DNA of 42,614 nt from Candidatus Amphrikana amoebophyrae. GTDB taxonomy: Bacteria; Chlamydiota; Chlamydiia; Chlamydiales; JACRBE01. The stretch spans positions 1 through 42,614 of the forward strand of contig JAUHQG010000015.1 of assembly GCA_030408475.1 (NCBI GenBank), given 5' to 3'. Of the stretch, positions 7,935 through 15,533 are shown one piece after another. Every line of letters starts with the position of its first letter. Positions within the stretch are counted from its first letter, which is position 1. The notes under the pieces are model-generated. The model was not told where the DNA came from. It saw nothing but the letters and a program-made list of their open reading frames with translations, and searched no databases. A program made the position numbers and the translations under genes.

Positions 7935-7947
7935 ACACCTCGAGATA

Positions 7948-7976
7948 TTGCGTTGGATTGAAATAGTTGGTATAAT
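7948..7976 (+). promoter_or_regulatory. Extended -10 promoter of member 3
   Basis: TTGCGT, 17-bp spacer, TATAAT preceded by TGG. A leader hairpin at 7989-8014 (TGATGAGAT/ATCTTATCA, one G-U pair) lies just after the predicted start. Confidence 0.7.
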
Positions 7977-8044
7977 CTAATTAGGTGTTGATGAGATTGA
8001 GATAAATCTTATCAAAACAGGGGTAATTTTCTGGGGGAAATATT

Positions 8045-8887
8045 ATGTCGGTAGATCAAGTCGCGGCATTGTCAAAAAACAATAAAACTTATAATAGTTG
8101 GATTAATAATCTATTAAAGCAAGATGGAATAAATCCTGCTGATAAGCCATTTAAAAGCTATTTATTCATCATTATGGTTGTGATGGAAGGGATAGAAACG
8201 CAAAAAAAAGAGAGCAACATTGATAAATTTGCCTCAGCATTAAAAGCAGTATCAAGAAATACAACAGCGTGGGAAAATTTTAAAAATGCTTTTTATGCAA
8301 TCGGGACATCTAGTAACTCAGGAGTTAAAGAAAATACGCAAGCTGCCTACAATGTTGAATCAACATTTTTTAATGCCTCAGCAGGCATGTTGAACTCTAT
8401 ATTTGGCAACTATATGGCAACGCATGGTTATTCACCTTTTGAAGCTAATGGGGATTCGTTAAATGTTCATACAATAGATAGTATCTTTTCAAATATTGCC
8501 GAGTTATCACCTGCAGACATCAATAAATATTTTCCTGCTATTGGGTCAAATATTAAAAATATTATAACGAATATTAATAGTTTAAGAAAGTTATTTGAAT
8601 CTGATTATCATAATGGAAACGCTTATGCTAATCCATTTGACACATGGAAAGATGCTTTAAATGCGGGTACTAATGGTTTACCTAAACCGACCATGTTACA
8701 GGCTTATATGGATTCTTTTTCAGAGGGAGCTTCTACAATTAGTGGAGTTGGTGGACCGGAATCATCCAAGTTGCAAATGGCGCAACAAGATTTCAATAGG
8801 CTGCAATCGTTTATTAAGTCGATGTTGACTGATTGGGTAGCGCAGAAGAAGAGTTTTAATAGTTCGATGGCCCAAGCCAACAGCTAG
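8045..8887 (+). CDS. 300-aa family member 3 (subgroup A); candidate T3S tip/translocon protein
   Basis: A 280-aa protein; ATG with a GGGGG Shine-Dalgarno 7 nt upstream. Close to member 2: SWINNLLKQDGINPADKPF (residues 18-36), an aromatic helix, ESNIDKFASALKAVSRN, a WENFKNAFYA segment, and the C-terminal block GASTISGVGGPESSKLQ followed by QQDFNRLQ, TDWVAQKKSFNSSMAQA. The centre is the variable part. The closeness of members 2 and 3 shows recent tandem duplication. No obvious terminator follows; 8888-9162 holds an AT-rich spacer and the promoter of the decayed copy. Confidence 0.8.
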   Translation: MSVDQVAALSKNNKTYNSWINNLLKQDGINPADKPFKSYLFIIMVVMEGIETQKKESNIDKFASALKAVSRNTTAWENFKNAFYAIGTSSNSGVKENTQAAYNVESTFFNASAGMLNSIFGNYMATHGYSPFEANGDSLNVHTIDSIFSNIAELSPADINKYFPAIGSNIKNIITNINSLRKLFESDYHNGNAYANPFDTWKDALNAGTNGLPKPTMLQAYMDSFSEGASTISGVGGPESSKLQMAQQDFNRLQSFIKSMLTDWVAQKKSFNSSMAQANS

Positions 8888-9070
8888 TGTTGTTAAAGAA
8901 GAGGGGGTGTTTAGTGGAGCATTGCCTTTTCGCGATCTTTTGCAAAAATCCAATACTCTTTATGCTCTAAGCAAAATGATAAAAGCTGCGCAAAAACAAC
9001 TCATTGTTTTTCACTTAACTAACTTATTGTTAGTTGGTTGTGGAATGAGATTTGGGGCAATAGGGCGCAA

Positions 9071-9099
9071 TTGAAAAACAATTCAAAATGTGTTATAAT
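9071..9099 (+). promoter_or_regulatory. Intact extended -10 promoter in front of a decayed family gene
   Basis: TTGAAA, 17-bp spacer, TATAAT preceded by TGT. The spacer contains AACAATTCAAAA, giving the TTGAA/TTCAA inverted arrangement. It is followed at 9105-9127 by a perfect 10-bp hairpin with a GAG loop. Confidence 0.7.
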
Positions 9100-9104
9100 T
9101 AATA

Positions 9105-9127
9105 TTATGAAAGAGAGTCTTTCATAA
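9105..9127 (+). promoter_or_regulatory. Perfect leader hairpin at the predicted transcript start
   Basis: TTATGAAAGA-GAG-TCTTTCATAA. It begins 6 nt after the -10 box, so the transcript from 9071-9099 would start with this stem-loop. Confidence 0.55.
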
Positions 9128-9162
9128 GCGAGAGAGATACTACAAACTAATTAGGGATAGTT

Positions 9163-9260
9163 ATGTAGAATCTACTCAAGCAAATCAAGTAAGTCGATCC
9201 AAGGGGGCTCTAAGCCCCATTGATCGCATTCTCAAAAAAAATGGTATTTTAGGCAATTCG
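9163..9260 (+). pseudogene. Remnant of an eighth 300-aa family gene (5' end only)
   Basis: In the frame from 9165 the DNA reads VESTQANQVSRSKGALSPI and then DRILKKNGILGNS. This matches the N-terminus of subgroup A (compare SANQSQSSGWVDNLLKQNG). The ATG at 9163 runs straight into TAG, one base out of frame, and similarity stops about 30 residues in. Promoter and leader are still intact upstream. It is a decayed, truncated paralogue; the lost 3' part may have been replaced by the 9331 gene. Confidence 0.65.
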
Positions 9261-9330
9261 TATCAATGCTTGATAAATAGGAATGCTTTTTGATAGTGTA
9301 GGTGTGCTAAAATTCAACTAGGAGAATAAT

Positions 9331-9606
9331 ATGATTGTTGAACTAAGATCAATTAATCCCAATAGTCAGTGTACTATTAAAGTTAATTCACATGTAACGC
9401 CAAAGAGTAGTAGAGCAATTGCTTTTCGTATTGGCCCAGATACTCGCTTTTCTGAGATCTTAGCTAACTCTCTACGTAAATTATCACTTCCCTCTGGTTC
9501 TCAAATGGTGATCAAATATGGTGGACAGGTGATGGAGTCAACGGCTAAAGTGGCCCTCTACTGTATTTTTGAACGCGCTACTTTTGAACTCAGCAATGAA
9601 CAATAA
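9331..9606 (+). CDS. 91-aa protein with possible ubiquitin-like (beta-grasp) fold
   Basis: The ATG has AGGAG 6 nt upstream. A possible -10 (TGCTAAAAT, 9305-9313) lies close upstream but no good -35 is seen. Residues about 38-87 line up by eye with ubiquitin: DTRFSEIL for the DT...V helix start, LPSGSQMVIKYGGQVME for the IPPDQQRLIFAGKQLED stretch, and ERATFEL for KESTLHL, with one gap in about 50 positions. The N-terminal part (MIVELRSINPNSQCTIKV) fits the first beta hairpin. It ends SNEQ with no C-terminal GG, so it could not be conjugated as is. It is embedded among T3S substrates and might be an effector or a small structural partner. The fold is a hypothesis; existence of the gene is well supported. 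Confidence 0.65.
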   Translation: MIVELRSINPNSQCTIKVNSHVTPKSSRAIAFRIGPDTRFSEILANSLRKLSLPSGSQMVIKYGGQVMESTAKVALYCIFERATFELSNEQ

Positions 9607-9674
9607 TTATGTGCAATTTCAGAAAAGTGCAACTCACTTAAAGTCAGTTGCTTGCAATATTATATCTCTCTAAT

Positions 9675-9704
9675 TTGCGTTATAATTCAAATATTTGCTA
9701 TAAT
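9675..9704 (+). promoter_or_regulatory. Extended -10 promoter of members 4 and 5
   Basis: TTGCGT, 18-bp spacer, TATAAT preceded by TGC. It drives 9769-11540, since the second gene follows after 47 nt without its own promoter. Confidence 0.65.
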
Positions 9705-9768
9705 CAACTCTAGAGAGGTTCATTGAATCACTCTGGAGGGGTCTACAAACCGATAAAAAAGGGTAAAA

Positions 9769-10599
9769 ATGGTAGGCTCAGTTCAAGGCGCAGCGGCGCA
9801 AAATCAAAGTGCAGCGAATACAGTAGCAGGAATTTTAGCAAAGCATCACCTTTCAGCTAAAGGCAACCCATTTATTACATTTTATTTAATTATAATGGAT
9901 AAAATGATGGGATCTCAAACCAATGCAGAAACTCAAAATATCGATAAATTTGCAGGACAACTCAAAAACTTAACGCAGTATTTAAATGATTGGAATGCCA
10001 TCAAACAGCAGTTTGATGATGCTGCCAATAATATTTGGTACAATCATTATCAACCCTTTTGTATAGCTTGTTCAAAGCTATTAAATGATGTTTTTGGAAA
10101 ATTTATGCATGATATAGGTCTTCCCTTATTTCCTGAAAATGGGGAGGCAGGACAAGCTGCTAATTTTAAAGCTTTGCTCAGTACTGTTGAGAGCAGTAGT
10201 AACACTGATTTGTTAATGAAAGATTGTCCTACTTTAGGGCTGCATGCAAGAACCCTTATCAAAAGCGTATCTACTCTTTCTATCTTTTTTACCACGAGTC
10301 ATTATCAAACGCACCCTGATGGTAATTTACAAACGCTTTGGAATAATGCTGAAATAGGGGGAGTACCTAACCCAGCTACGGGTCATGGTATGGCTAATCC
10401 TGAAATTTTACAAAAATATTTGGATCAGCTATCAGATGGAAATGGTATTTTGACTGGTGTGAGCGGCGCTGAATCTTCCACTCTGCAAATGAAACAGCAA
10501 ACATTTAATCGCCTTCAATCTTTTATAAAAAATATGCTCAGTGATTGGGTCCAGATGAAGAAAAGCTTCAATAGCTCAATGTCACAAGCGAATAACTAG
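9769..10599 (+). CDS. 300-aa family member 4 (subgroup A); candidate T3S tip/translocon protein
   Basis: A 276-aa protein; the ATG has AAGGG 5 nt upstream. The N-terminus is short and Ala/Gln-rich (QGAAAQNQSAANTVAGIL). Then come KHHLSAKGNPF and a helix with IIMDKMMGS, then TQNIDKFAGQLKNLTQYL. The C-terminal block is SDGNGILTGVSGAESSTLQ, QQTFNRLQSFIKNMLSDW and KSFNSSMSQANN. It is subgroup A by its C-terminal end. It shares a transcript with member 5, which belongs to subgroup B, so two subgroups are co-expressed here. Confidence 0.8.
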   Translation: MVGSVQGAAAQNQSAANTVAGILAKHHLSAKGNPFITFYLIIMDKMMGSQTNAETQNIDKFAGQLKNLTQYLNDWNAIKQQFDDAANNIWYNHYQPFCIACSKLLNDVFGKFMHDIGLPLFPENGEAGQAANFKALLSTVESSSNTDLLMKDCPTLGLHARTLIKSVSTLSIFFTTSHYQTHPDGNLQTLWNNAEIGGVPNPATGHGMANPEILQKYLDQLSDGNGILTGVSGAESSTLQMKQQTFNRLQSFIKNMLSDWVQMKKSFNSSMSQANN

Positions 10600-10646
10600 A
10601 GTAATAAATTAGGTAATAATGGGAGTGGGAATAATGCGGGTAATGT

Positions 10647-11540
10647 ATGACAGGTATTCACAAACCAACATTGGCTCCAAATCCAGCTCCAGGATTTGAT
10701 AATCCCAATATCCAAAAGGAGACCCAAAAAGCGATGTATGGCCCAGGCGGTAATAGCGAAGGAAAAGCCGCTTTTATGAACGCGTCAGCTTTGGAAAATT
10801 TATTGAAAAGTAGCGGTATACCTCTAAAAGGTAAGCCCTTTCAACTCTTCTATTTTTATATCAAAGACGTTTTTATGGGAAGAGATGTCAAAGCTGAAGA
10901 GCAAAACATTAACAAATTTGCTAAACAGCTCACTGATTTAACCTCATATTTTAATGAATGGGAAAATATTAAATCACAATTTTTTGCAGCTGGCAGTGGA
11001 ACCGATACATCAAAAGCCTTTAGAGCTGCTGTAGGAACGTTTTTAAATTCAATATTTGGCCGTTTAGGTTTTCATTTTGCAACCAATGGAAATCCTATTG
11101 ATAGCTTAAATTTTGAAGGTGCCATTCAATCAATTGGCGATTTAAGTGTTTATGGTCTCCAAGTCAAATACCCTGTTTTGGGAGAAAATGTTGTTTCTAT
11201 TGTGAACTGTTTGAAACCTCTAGAAGGCTATTTTGGTGAAAATTACAATAATGGAATACCTCCAAAAAGTCTTATAGATTTTTGGAACTCGGCCAATGGC
11301 GGTGGTCAAGCTATACCTAGCGGCGGTAATTTACCTAACCCTGAAATTATAAGTCCTGTTATCAATGCCCTTTCAGAAGGGGCGTCAAGTCTCAGTGGTA
11401 TTTCTTCATCTAACGCATCCAAATTGCAATTTGCTCAAAACGAATACAATCGACTCAATAGCTTTATCCACAATATGCTCAGCGCCTGGTTGAATATTCG
11501 AAAAGGGTTGAATAGTAAAATGACTCAAGCTCGTAACTAG
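10647..11540 (+). CDS. 300-aa family member 5 (subgroup B); candidate T3S tip/translocon protein
   Basis: A 297-aa protein, 47 nt after member 4. Subgroup B has an extra N-terminal block of about 30 residues: NPNIQKETQKAMYGPGGNS (residues 19-37), shared with the proteins at 11655 and 14068. The common core follows: LLKSSGIPLKGKPFQLFYFY, EQNINKFAKQLTDLTSYF, a Gly-rich centre, and the C-terminal block SEGASSLSGISSSNASKLQ with NEYNRLNSF and RKGLNSKMTQARN. Subgroup B ends in ARN instead of A[NG][SN]. No signal peptide. It is presumably T3S-exported; function inferred from context only. Confidence 0.8.
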   Translation: MTGIHKPTLAPNPAPGFDNPNIQKETQKAMYGPGGNSEGKAAFMNASALENLLKSSGIPLKGKPFQLFYFYIKDVFMGRDVKAEEQNINKFAKQLTDLTSYFNEWENIKSQFFAAGSGTDTSKAFRAAVGTFLNSIFGRLGFHFATNGNPIDSLNFEGAIQSIGDLSVYGLQVKYPVLGENVVSIVNCLKPLEGYFGENYNNGIPPKSLIDFWNSANGGGQAIPSGGNLPNPEIISPVINALSEGASSLSGISSSNASKLQFAQNEYNRLNSFIHNMLSAWLNIRKGLNSKMTQARN

Positions 11541-11567
11541 CTAAATCTCAAGCTGTTACGCAATATT

Positions 11568-11597
11568 TTGCTAAATAAGTCAAATATTTGTTATAAT
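11568..11597 (+). promoter_or_regulatory. Extended -10 promoter of member 6
   Basis: TTGCTA, 18-bp spacer, TATAAT preceded by TGT. Leader of about 50 nt to the GTG start at 11655. Confidence 0.65.
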
Positions 11598-11654
11598 AAA
11601 TATGTGAGCTTATCAGAGTAGGGACTGCAAGCGATATCTAGCTGGGGGGCAAAG

Positions 11655-12545
11655 GTGTTAGAAGGTCTACAAAAAGATGGGTACAATCCAAATGAGGGTT
11701 TTGACAACCCTAATATTCAAAAAGAGACACATAAAGCGATGTACGGTCCTGAGGGTAATACTCAAGGAAGTGCAGCTTTTATGACGGCAGCAGGGATTAC
11801 CAACTTACTTAAAAGTAGTGGTGTGCCACTAAAAGGGAAGCCGTTTGAATATTTTTTCTTCTTGATCAAAGATGTTTTTATGGGAAAAGATGCAGTCGCG
11901 GCTGAAAAGAACATCAATAAATTTTCATTACAGATGGAGAAACTTTCATCTTATTTTACAGCTTGGGAATCGATTAAAAAGCAGGTTTATTTAGCCGGTA
12001 GTGGACATGATACAACAGATGCTTTTAGAGCGAGCATTGGTAAGTTTTTAAATCTTATTTTGGGTCCTATGGGAGGATATTTCCCAACAGATGGCTCTCC
12101 TATTAGCATTCCAGAGTTTGAGGATATTCACAGTGAATTAAAAAGCATGACTCCCAAAGAACTAGAAAGTTTATTTCCCGCATTAGGTCCTAATATTTTA
12201 ATAGTAATTAATACGTTACAAATGTTTATTGCTTATTTTGGAGCTTATAAGCAACAAGGTATAAAACCACTCTCTTTAGCGCAGTTATGGAATAGAATGC
12301 ATAATGGTGGTGTTGCAGTCCCTGGGGGAGGTCATATGCCTGATGCAACAGCCTTTACTAACTTTTTCGATGCGTTATCCGAGGGGTCATCAACGTTGAG
12401 TGGGATTTCTCAGTCTAACTCTTCGAAGTTATCATATGCGCAGAACCAGTATAATAGGTTATTTGCGTTTGTGCATAGTATGTTAAAGTCGTGGCTAGAG
12501 ATCCGCAAGGGGATGGAAGTCAAGATGTCGCAAGCCCGCAACTAA
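11655..12545 (+). CDS. 300-aa family member 6 (subgroup B), GTG start
   Basis: A 296-aa protein starting at GTG 11655, with a run of six G (11644-11649) 5 nt upstream; no in-frame ATG precedes it. It is close to members 5 and 7: PNIQKETHKAMYGPEGNTQ at 20-38, LLKSSGVPLKGKPFEYFFF, EKNINKFSLQMEKLSSYF, then SEGSSTLSGISQSNSSKLS and NQYNRLFAFVHSMLKSW. The end is KMSQARN. Between the conserved ends the sequence differs clearly from its neighbours, which suggests selection for variation in the exposed middle. Predicted T3S substrate; role inferred. Confidence 0.8.
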   Translation: MLEGLQKDGYNPNEGFDNPNIQKETHKAMYGPEGNTQGSAAFMTAAGITNLLKSSGVPLKGKPFEYFFFLIKDVFMGKDAVAAEKNINKFSLQMEKLSSYFTAWESIKKQVYLAGSGHDTTDAFRASIGKFLNLILGPMGGYFPTDGSPISIPEFEDIHSELKSMTPKELESLFPALGPNILIVINTLQMFIAYFGAYKQQGIKPLSLAQLWNRMHNGGVAVPGGGHMPDATAFTNFFDALSEGSSTLSGISQSNSSKLSYAQNQYNRLFAFVHSMLKSWLEIRKGMEVKMSQARN

Positions 12546-12687
12546 ATAGTGTGTTTACAACCCGAGCATATGGTGGAATATTGTTCTCAGAAATGAACTT
12601 TGTTGAAATGGCTTTTAGAAATACACTTCATTTTCTCTCCTTTTCCTATATTTTATTTGTGAATTTCGTGTTTTTTACGCTTTTTTC

Positions 12688-12716
12688 TTGATTTATCTGC
12701 ATGTTATCTGCATAAT
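12688..12716 (+). promoter_or_regulatory. Promoter of the Fic gene
   Basis: TTGATT, 17-bp spacer, CATAAT. It lacks the TGn extension of the T3S island promoters. The spacer overlaps TTATCTGCAT repeats. Confidence 0.5.
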
Positions 12717-12740
12717 TAGGGTGTTAAAGAATGCAGATAA
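12692..12740. promoter_or_regulatory. Candidate operator of the Fic gene
   Basis: TTATCTGCAT occurs at 12693-12702 and 12704-12713, and its inverted copy ATGCAGATAA at 12731-12740. These sites overlap the promoter and the transcript start, as expected for autorepression by the winged-helix part of the Fic protein. This is inference. Confidence 0.5.
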
Positions 12741-12752
12741 AATACAATTATT

Positions 12753-13856
12753 ATGCCGATAAAATTTAAGCCAAATTATACCATTTCTTCTAAAATTTTA
12801 AGCCATCTTATGCGTGTTGAGTCCGTGAAAGAAAAAGTACTTCATCTACCAGTGACTCCAATGATTCTGAACTCTCTAAGAGAGACAGCTCGACTGTATA
12901 CGACACATTATTCAACAATGATCGAAGGAAATCAACTTGAAGCAAATCAGGTTAAGGAAGTGTTGAAACATGAAGGACATTTTCCAGGGAGAGAGCGAGA
13001 AGAACATGAAGTTAGAGGATATTATGCGGCATTGACTCAAGTTGAAATATGGGCAGCAAAAAATATAAAAATTACGGAAAAGCATGTTCAAACTCTACAT
13101 GCCCTTGTGATGGCTAATGGGAAAATAAATGTAAAACCATCAAAATACCGAGATGGACAAAATGTTATTCGAGATGGACGAACTAAAGCAATTATTTACA
13201 TGCCCCCAGAAGCTAAGGATGTTAATGGATTGATGATGGCATTAATAAATTGGATAAATTCTACTAAGGATCTTCCTTGTCCCTTAGTTGCTGCTATTGT
13301 CCATTATCAATTTGCGACTATCCACCCTTATTATGATGGGAATGGAAGAACAGCTAGGCTCCTTACAATGCTGATACTATATCTAGGTGGGTATGATTTA
13401 AAGGGGATTTACTCATTGGAAGAGTACTATGCTCGCAACTTGGGTGCTTATTATGGTGCAATAAGTGTTGGAGAATCCCATAATTATTATAAAGGCCGAG
13501 CAGAGGCTGAAATTACGCGATGGATCGAATATTTTATTGAAGGGATGGTATTTTCTTGTGAAAGTGTTTTAAAATATATGTCAGAAGCTAGCAAAAAAGG
13601 GGATTCTGATCAAAGTAGTATACTGAAAAAACTTGATCCTAAGCAACGTAAAGCTTTGGAGTTGTTTCAACAATTTGAGATTATTACAAGTCGTCAAATA
13701 GGAGAGTTATTTGGGTTTAAGCCCCGCACGAGAGCAGCTCTATGTTCCAAATGGGTTAAAGAAGAATTCATAACGGTTGTAGACCCCTCAAATAGGGGGC
13801 GGAAATACAAGCTATCAGATCAATATGAGGGGTTGTTGAAAAGCAACTCTAGTTAG
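12753..13856 (+). CDS. Fic-domain AMP-transferase, class II, with winged-helix C-terminus
   Basis: A 367-aa protein. Residues 54-60 (STMIEGN) form the N-terminal inhibitory motif [ST]xxxE[GN], placing it in class II Fic proteins, where the Glu blocks ATP positioning. The catalytic loop HPYYDGNGRTAR (191-202) keeps His191, Asp195, Asn197 and both Arg; Tyr replaces the usual Phe. Residues about 294-355 form a winged helix (TSRQIGELFGFKPRTRAALC, then a wing). Such proteins AMPylate target proteins in the cytosol and are often autoregulated or toxin-like. A promoter with palindromic sites lies directly upstream. No clear Shine-Dalgarno precedes the ATG. It separates two members of the 300-aa family and has a different promoter type, so it may be an inserted gene. 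Confidence 0.9.
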   Translation: MPIKFKPNYTISSKILSHLMRVESVKEKVLHLPVTPMILNSLRETARLYTTHYSTMIEGNQLEANQVKEVLKHEGHFPGREREEHEVRGYYAALTQVEIWAAKNIKITEKHVQTLHALVMANGKINVKPSKYRDGQNVIRDGRTKAIIYMPPEAKDVNGLMMALINWINSTKDLPCPLVAAIVHYQFATIHPYYDGNGRTARLLTMLILYLGGYDLKGIYSLEEYYARNLGAYYGAISVGESHNYYKGRAEAEITRWIEYFIEGMVFSCESVLKYMSEASKKGDSDQSSILKKLDPKQRKALELFQQFEIITSRQIGELFGFKPRTRAALCSKWVKEEFITVVDPSNRGRKYKLSDQYEGLLKSNSS

Positions 13857-13974
13857 TCGAGCATGGGCTTTTTGTTGTCTTCGATCACGTCTGTTTTTAG
13901 CGCGCCAGAGTAAGCTCTAAATCACTGAAAGTAAGTGAATTATGAAGTGGTGGTTTTGTGCAACTTTGGTGGGG

Positions 13975-14003
13975 TTGAAAAGTATTCAAATTTATGTTAT
14001 AAT
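13975..14003 (+). promoter_or_regulatory. Extended -10 promoter of member 7 and probably cassette 1
   Basis: TTGAAA, 17-bp spacer, TATAAT preceded by TGT, with TTGAA...TTCAA in the -35/spacer. An imperfect hairpin (GGCTAAAGAG / CTCTTTTAAGCT) follows in the leader. Confidence 0.7.
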
Positions 14004-14067
14004 TACTTTATAGGCTAAAGAGTTTCATCGCTCTTTTAAGCTAATAAGTTATAGTAGGGGGTAACTT

Positions 14068-14982
14068 ATGGTAGGGGTCGAGCAAACGTGCTTGCATATC
14101 GAAAATAATAAGCAACCAAGTTCGCGTTCTCATGATAATTGGGCTCATAATCCCAATTATGAAAAATCTACTCATAAAGCTATGTATGGCTCTGAGGGTA
14201 ACTCTCAAGGCTCTGCTACATTCTTAAACGGTCAACAAATTAATGCCCTTATAAAAAGTAGTGGTATTTCTCCAAAAGGGCAACCTTTTCAGCTCTTTTT
14301 CTTCTTTATCAAAGAAGTTTTTATGAATAACGATATTCCTGTTACTGAGAAAAATATCGACAAATTTGCTAAGCAATTAGAAACAATGTCAGATTATTCT
14401 AACGCCTGGGAAAATATTAAGAATATGGTTTTTCAAAACGATAAAGGGACAGTTAATCAAAAAGCTTTTGTGGGCGCTGTTGGTGCTTTTATTAATAAAT
14501 TATGTTCCAAATTAGGCGTTTCATTTCCTACCAATGGATCTTGGTTAAGTAAGTATCAATTTACTCAACTTATAAAAAAAGTAACGGCCATGACTCCCGC
14601 TCAGCAAGTAGATGCCTTTCCACTTTTAGGTCAAAATGCTCTCAGCGTTTTAAATAGTTTAAACAGCTTTGTTTCGTATTTTTCTATTGGACCTTATAGC
14701 CGTCCCCAAACTCTCTCTGCTCTTTGGAATAATGTTAACAATGGTGGTCCAGCTATGCCAAATGGAAGCCATATGCCCAATCCACATGCTTTTTCTTCGT
14801 TTTTTGATGCTCTTTCAGAAGGTTCAAGTATTTTAAGCGGCGTATCGCAATCCAACTCTTCGAAACTCTCTTACGCTCAAAATCAATACAATAGGTTAAA
14901 TGCTTTTGTCCATGTTATGCTCTCAGATTGGCAAAATATTAGAAAAGGGATGAATGTAAAAATGGCGCAAGCTAGAAATTAG
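14068..14982 (+). CDS. 300-aa family member 7 (subgroup B), in line with translocator cassette 1
   Basis: The longest member, 304 aa; the ATG has AGGGGG 6 nt upstream. Block order: NPNYEKSTHKAMYGSEGNSQ (28-47), LIKSSGISPKGQPFQLFFFF, EKNIDKFAKQLETMSDYS, variable centre, then SEGSSILSGVSQSNSSKLS, NQYNRLNAFVHVMLSDW and MNVKMAQARN. It lies 64 nt before the first gene of translocator cassette 1 with no terminator and no convincing promoter between them. That makes it likely to share a transcript with a CopB/CopD pair, as tip genes do in other T3S systems. This is the best contextual argument for a tip-like role of the whole family. Confidence 0.8.
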   Translation: MVGVEQTCLHIENNKQPSSRSHDNWAHNPNYEKSTHKAMYGSEGNSQGSATFLNGQQINALIKSSGISPKGQPFQLFFFFIKEVFMNNDIPVTEKNIDKFAKQLETMSDYSNAWENIKNMVFQNDKGTVNQKAFVGAVGAFINKLCSKLGVSFPTNGSWLSKYQFTQLIKKVTAMTPAQQVDAFPLLGQNALSVLNSLNSFVSYFSIGPYSRPQTLSALWNNVNNGGPAMPNGSHMPNPHAFSSFFDALSEGSSILSGVSQSNSSKLSYAQNQYNRLNAFVHVMLSDWQNIRKGMNVKMAQARN

Positions 14983-15046
14983 AACACTGCTTAATCCGCA
15001 GTATAAAATTGGGTTAAAATTGGTAATATAATTTAGGGGTAATATT

Positions 15047-15469
15047 ATGTCACTTACAGATCAAGCACCCTCCGTAGGGAATTTTGAGCAAAATATGATT
15101 CAAGCTCTCCAAGGGTACATTGGAGCTATGAATAATGCTATTGTTGTCGATGGTGAAGGGTCATCTCCTTTATCTCAACTTCAAGCAGCTGCTATGAGTA
15201 AAGGGCAAAAATGGCTCTCAAGTATTTATAATAGCCAAATTAAAAATGCAAAGAGTAGTTCTGCTCTAAGCAAAGGACAAGTGGCTTATAACGAAGCAAA
15301 CTCTCAAGTTAATAATATTGAGCAGCAAGCTTCAAACTTAACTCAAAAAGCGACCAACGATGTTAATACAGATTCATCTCAGTCGCAAGAAGCTTTAAAC
15401 ATGGCTTCCACTATTATTAATGGCGTTGGTTTCTTTAATAATCTTCTCTCTCAAGCTTTCCCTTCTTAA
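15047..15469 (+). CDS. Cassette 1: small protein upstream of CopB-like translocator
   Basis: A 140-aa helical, Ser/Asn/Gln-rich protein without Cys. The ATG has AGGGG 7 nt upstream. Conserved in all three cassettes: FEQNMI.ALQGY near residue 15-25, NNAIVVDGEGSSP (29-41), VEYNEAN-like centre, a NLTQKATNDVN block, and the end ASTIINGVGFFNNLLSQAF. It occupies the place of CT577 in the CT576-CT579 translocator operon of Chlamydia. The composition resembles small secreted needle- or translocon-associated proteins. Homology to CT577 is positional only. It probably functions with the CopB/CopD pair that follows. Confidence 0.8.
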   Translation: MSLTDQAPSVGNFEQNMIQALQGYIGAMNNAIVVDGEGSSPLSQLQAAAMSKGQKWLSSIYNSQIKNAKSSSALSKGQVAYNEANSQVNNIEQQASNLTQKATNDVNTDSSQSQEALNMASTIINGVGFFNNLLSQAFPS

Positions 15470-15485
15470 GGTAAAACGGGGTAGA

Positions 15486-15503
15486 GAGGATCATTACAGA
15501 TAA
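15486..15503 (+). promoter_or_regulatory. Conserved 18-nt box between small gene and copB, copy 1
   Basis: GAGGATCATTACAGATAA, 17 nt after the small gene stop. The same box is found at 18939 and 22534 at the same place in each cassette while surrounding spacer diverges. Confidence 0.5.
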
Positions 15504-15533
15504 TAATACTAATTATAGTAGGGGTAATTGTGT

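Noticed and set aside
12491..12691. 66-codon frame at the end of family member 6
   Set aside because: Overlaps the conserved C-terminus of member 6 and ends in an AT-rich hydrophobic stretch; no Shine-Dalgarno.
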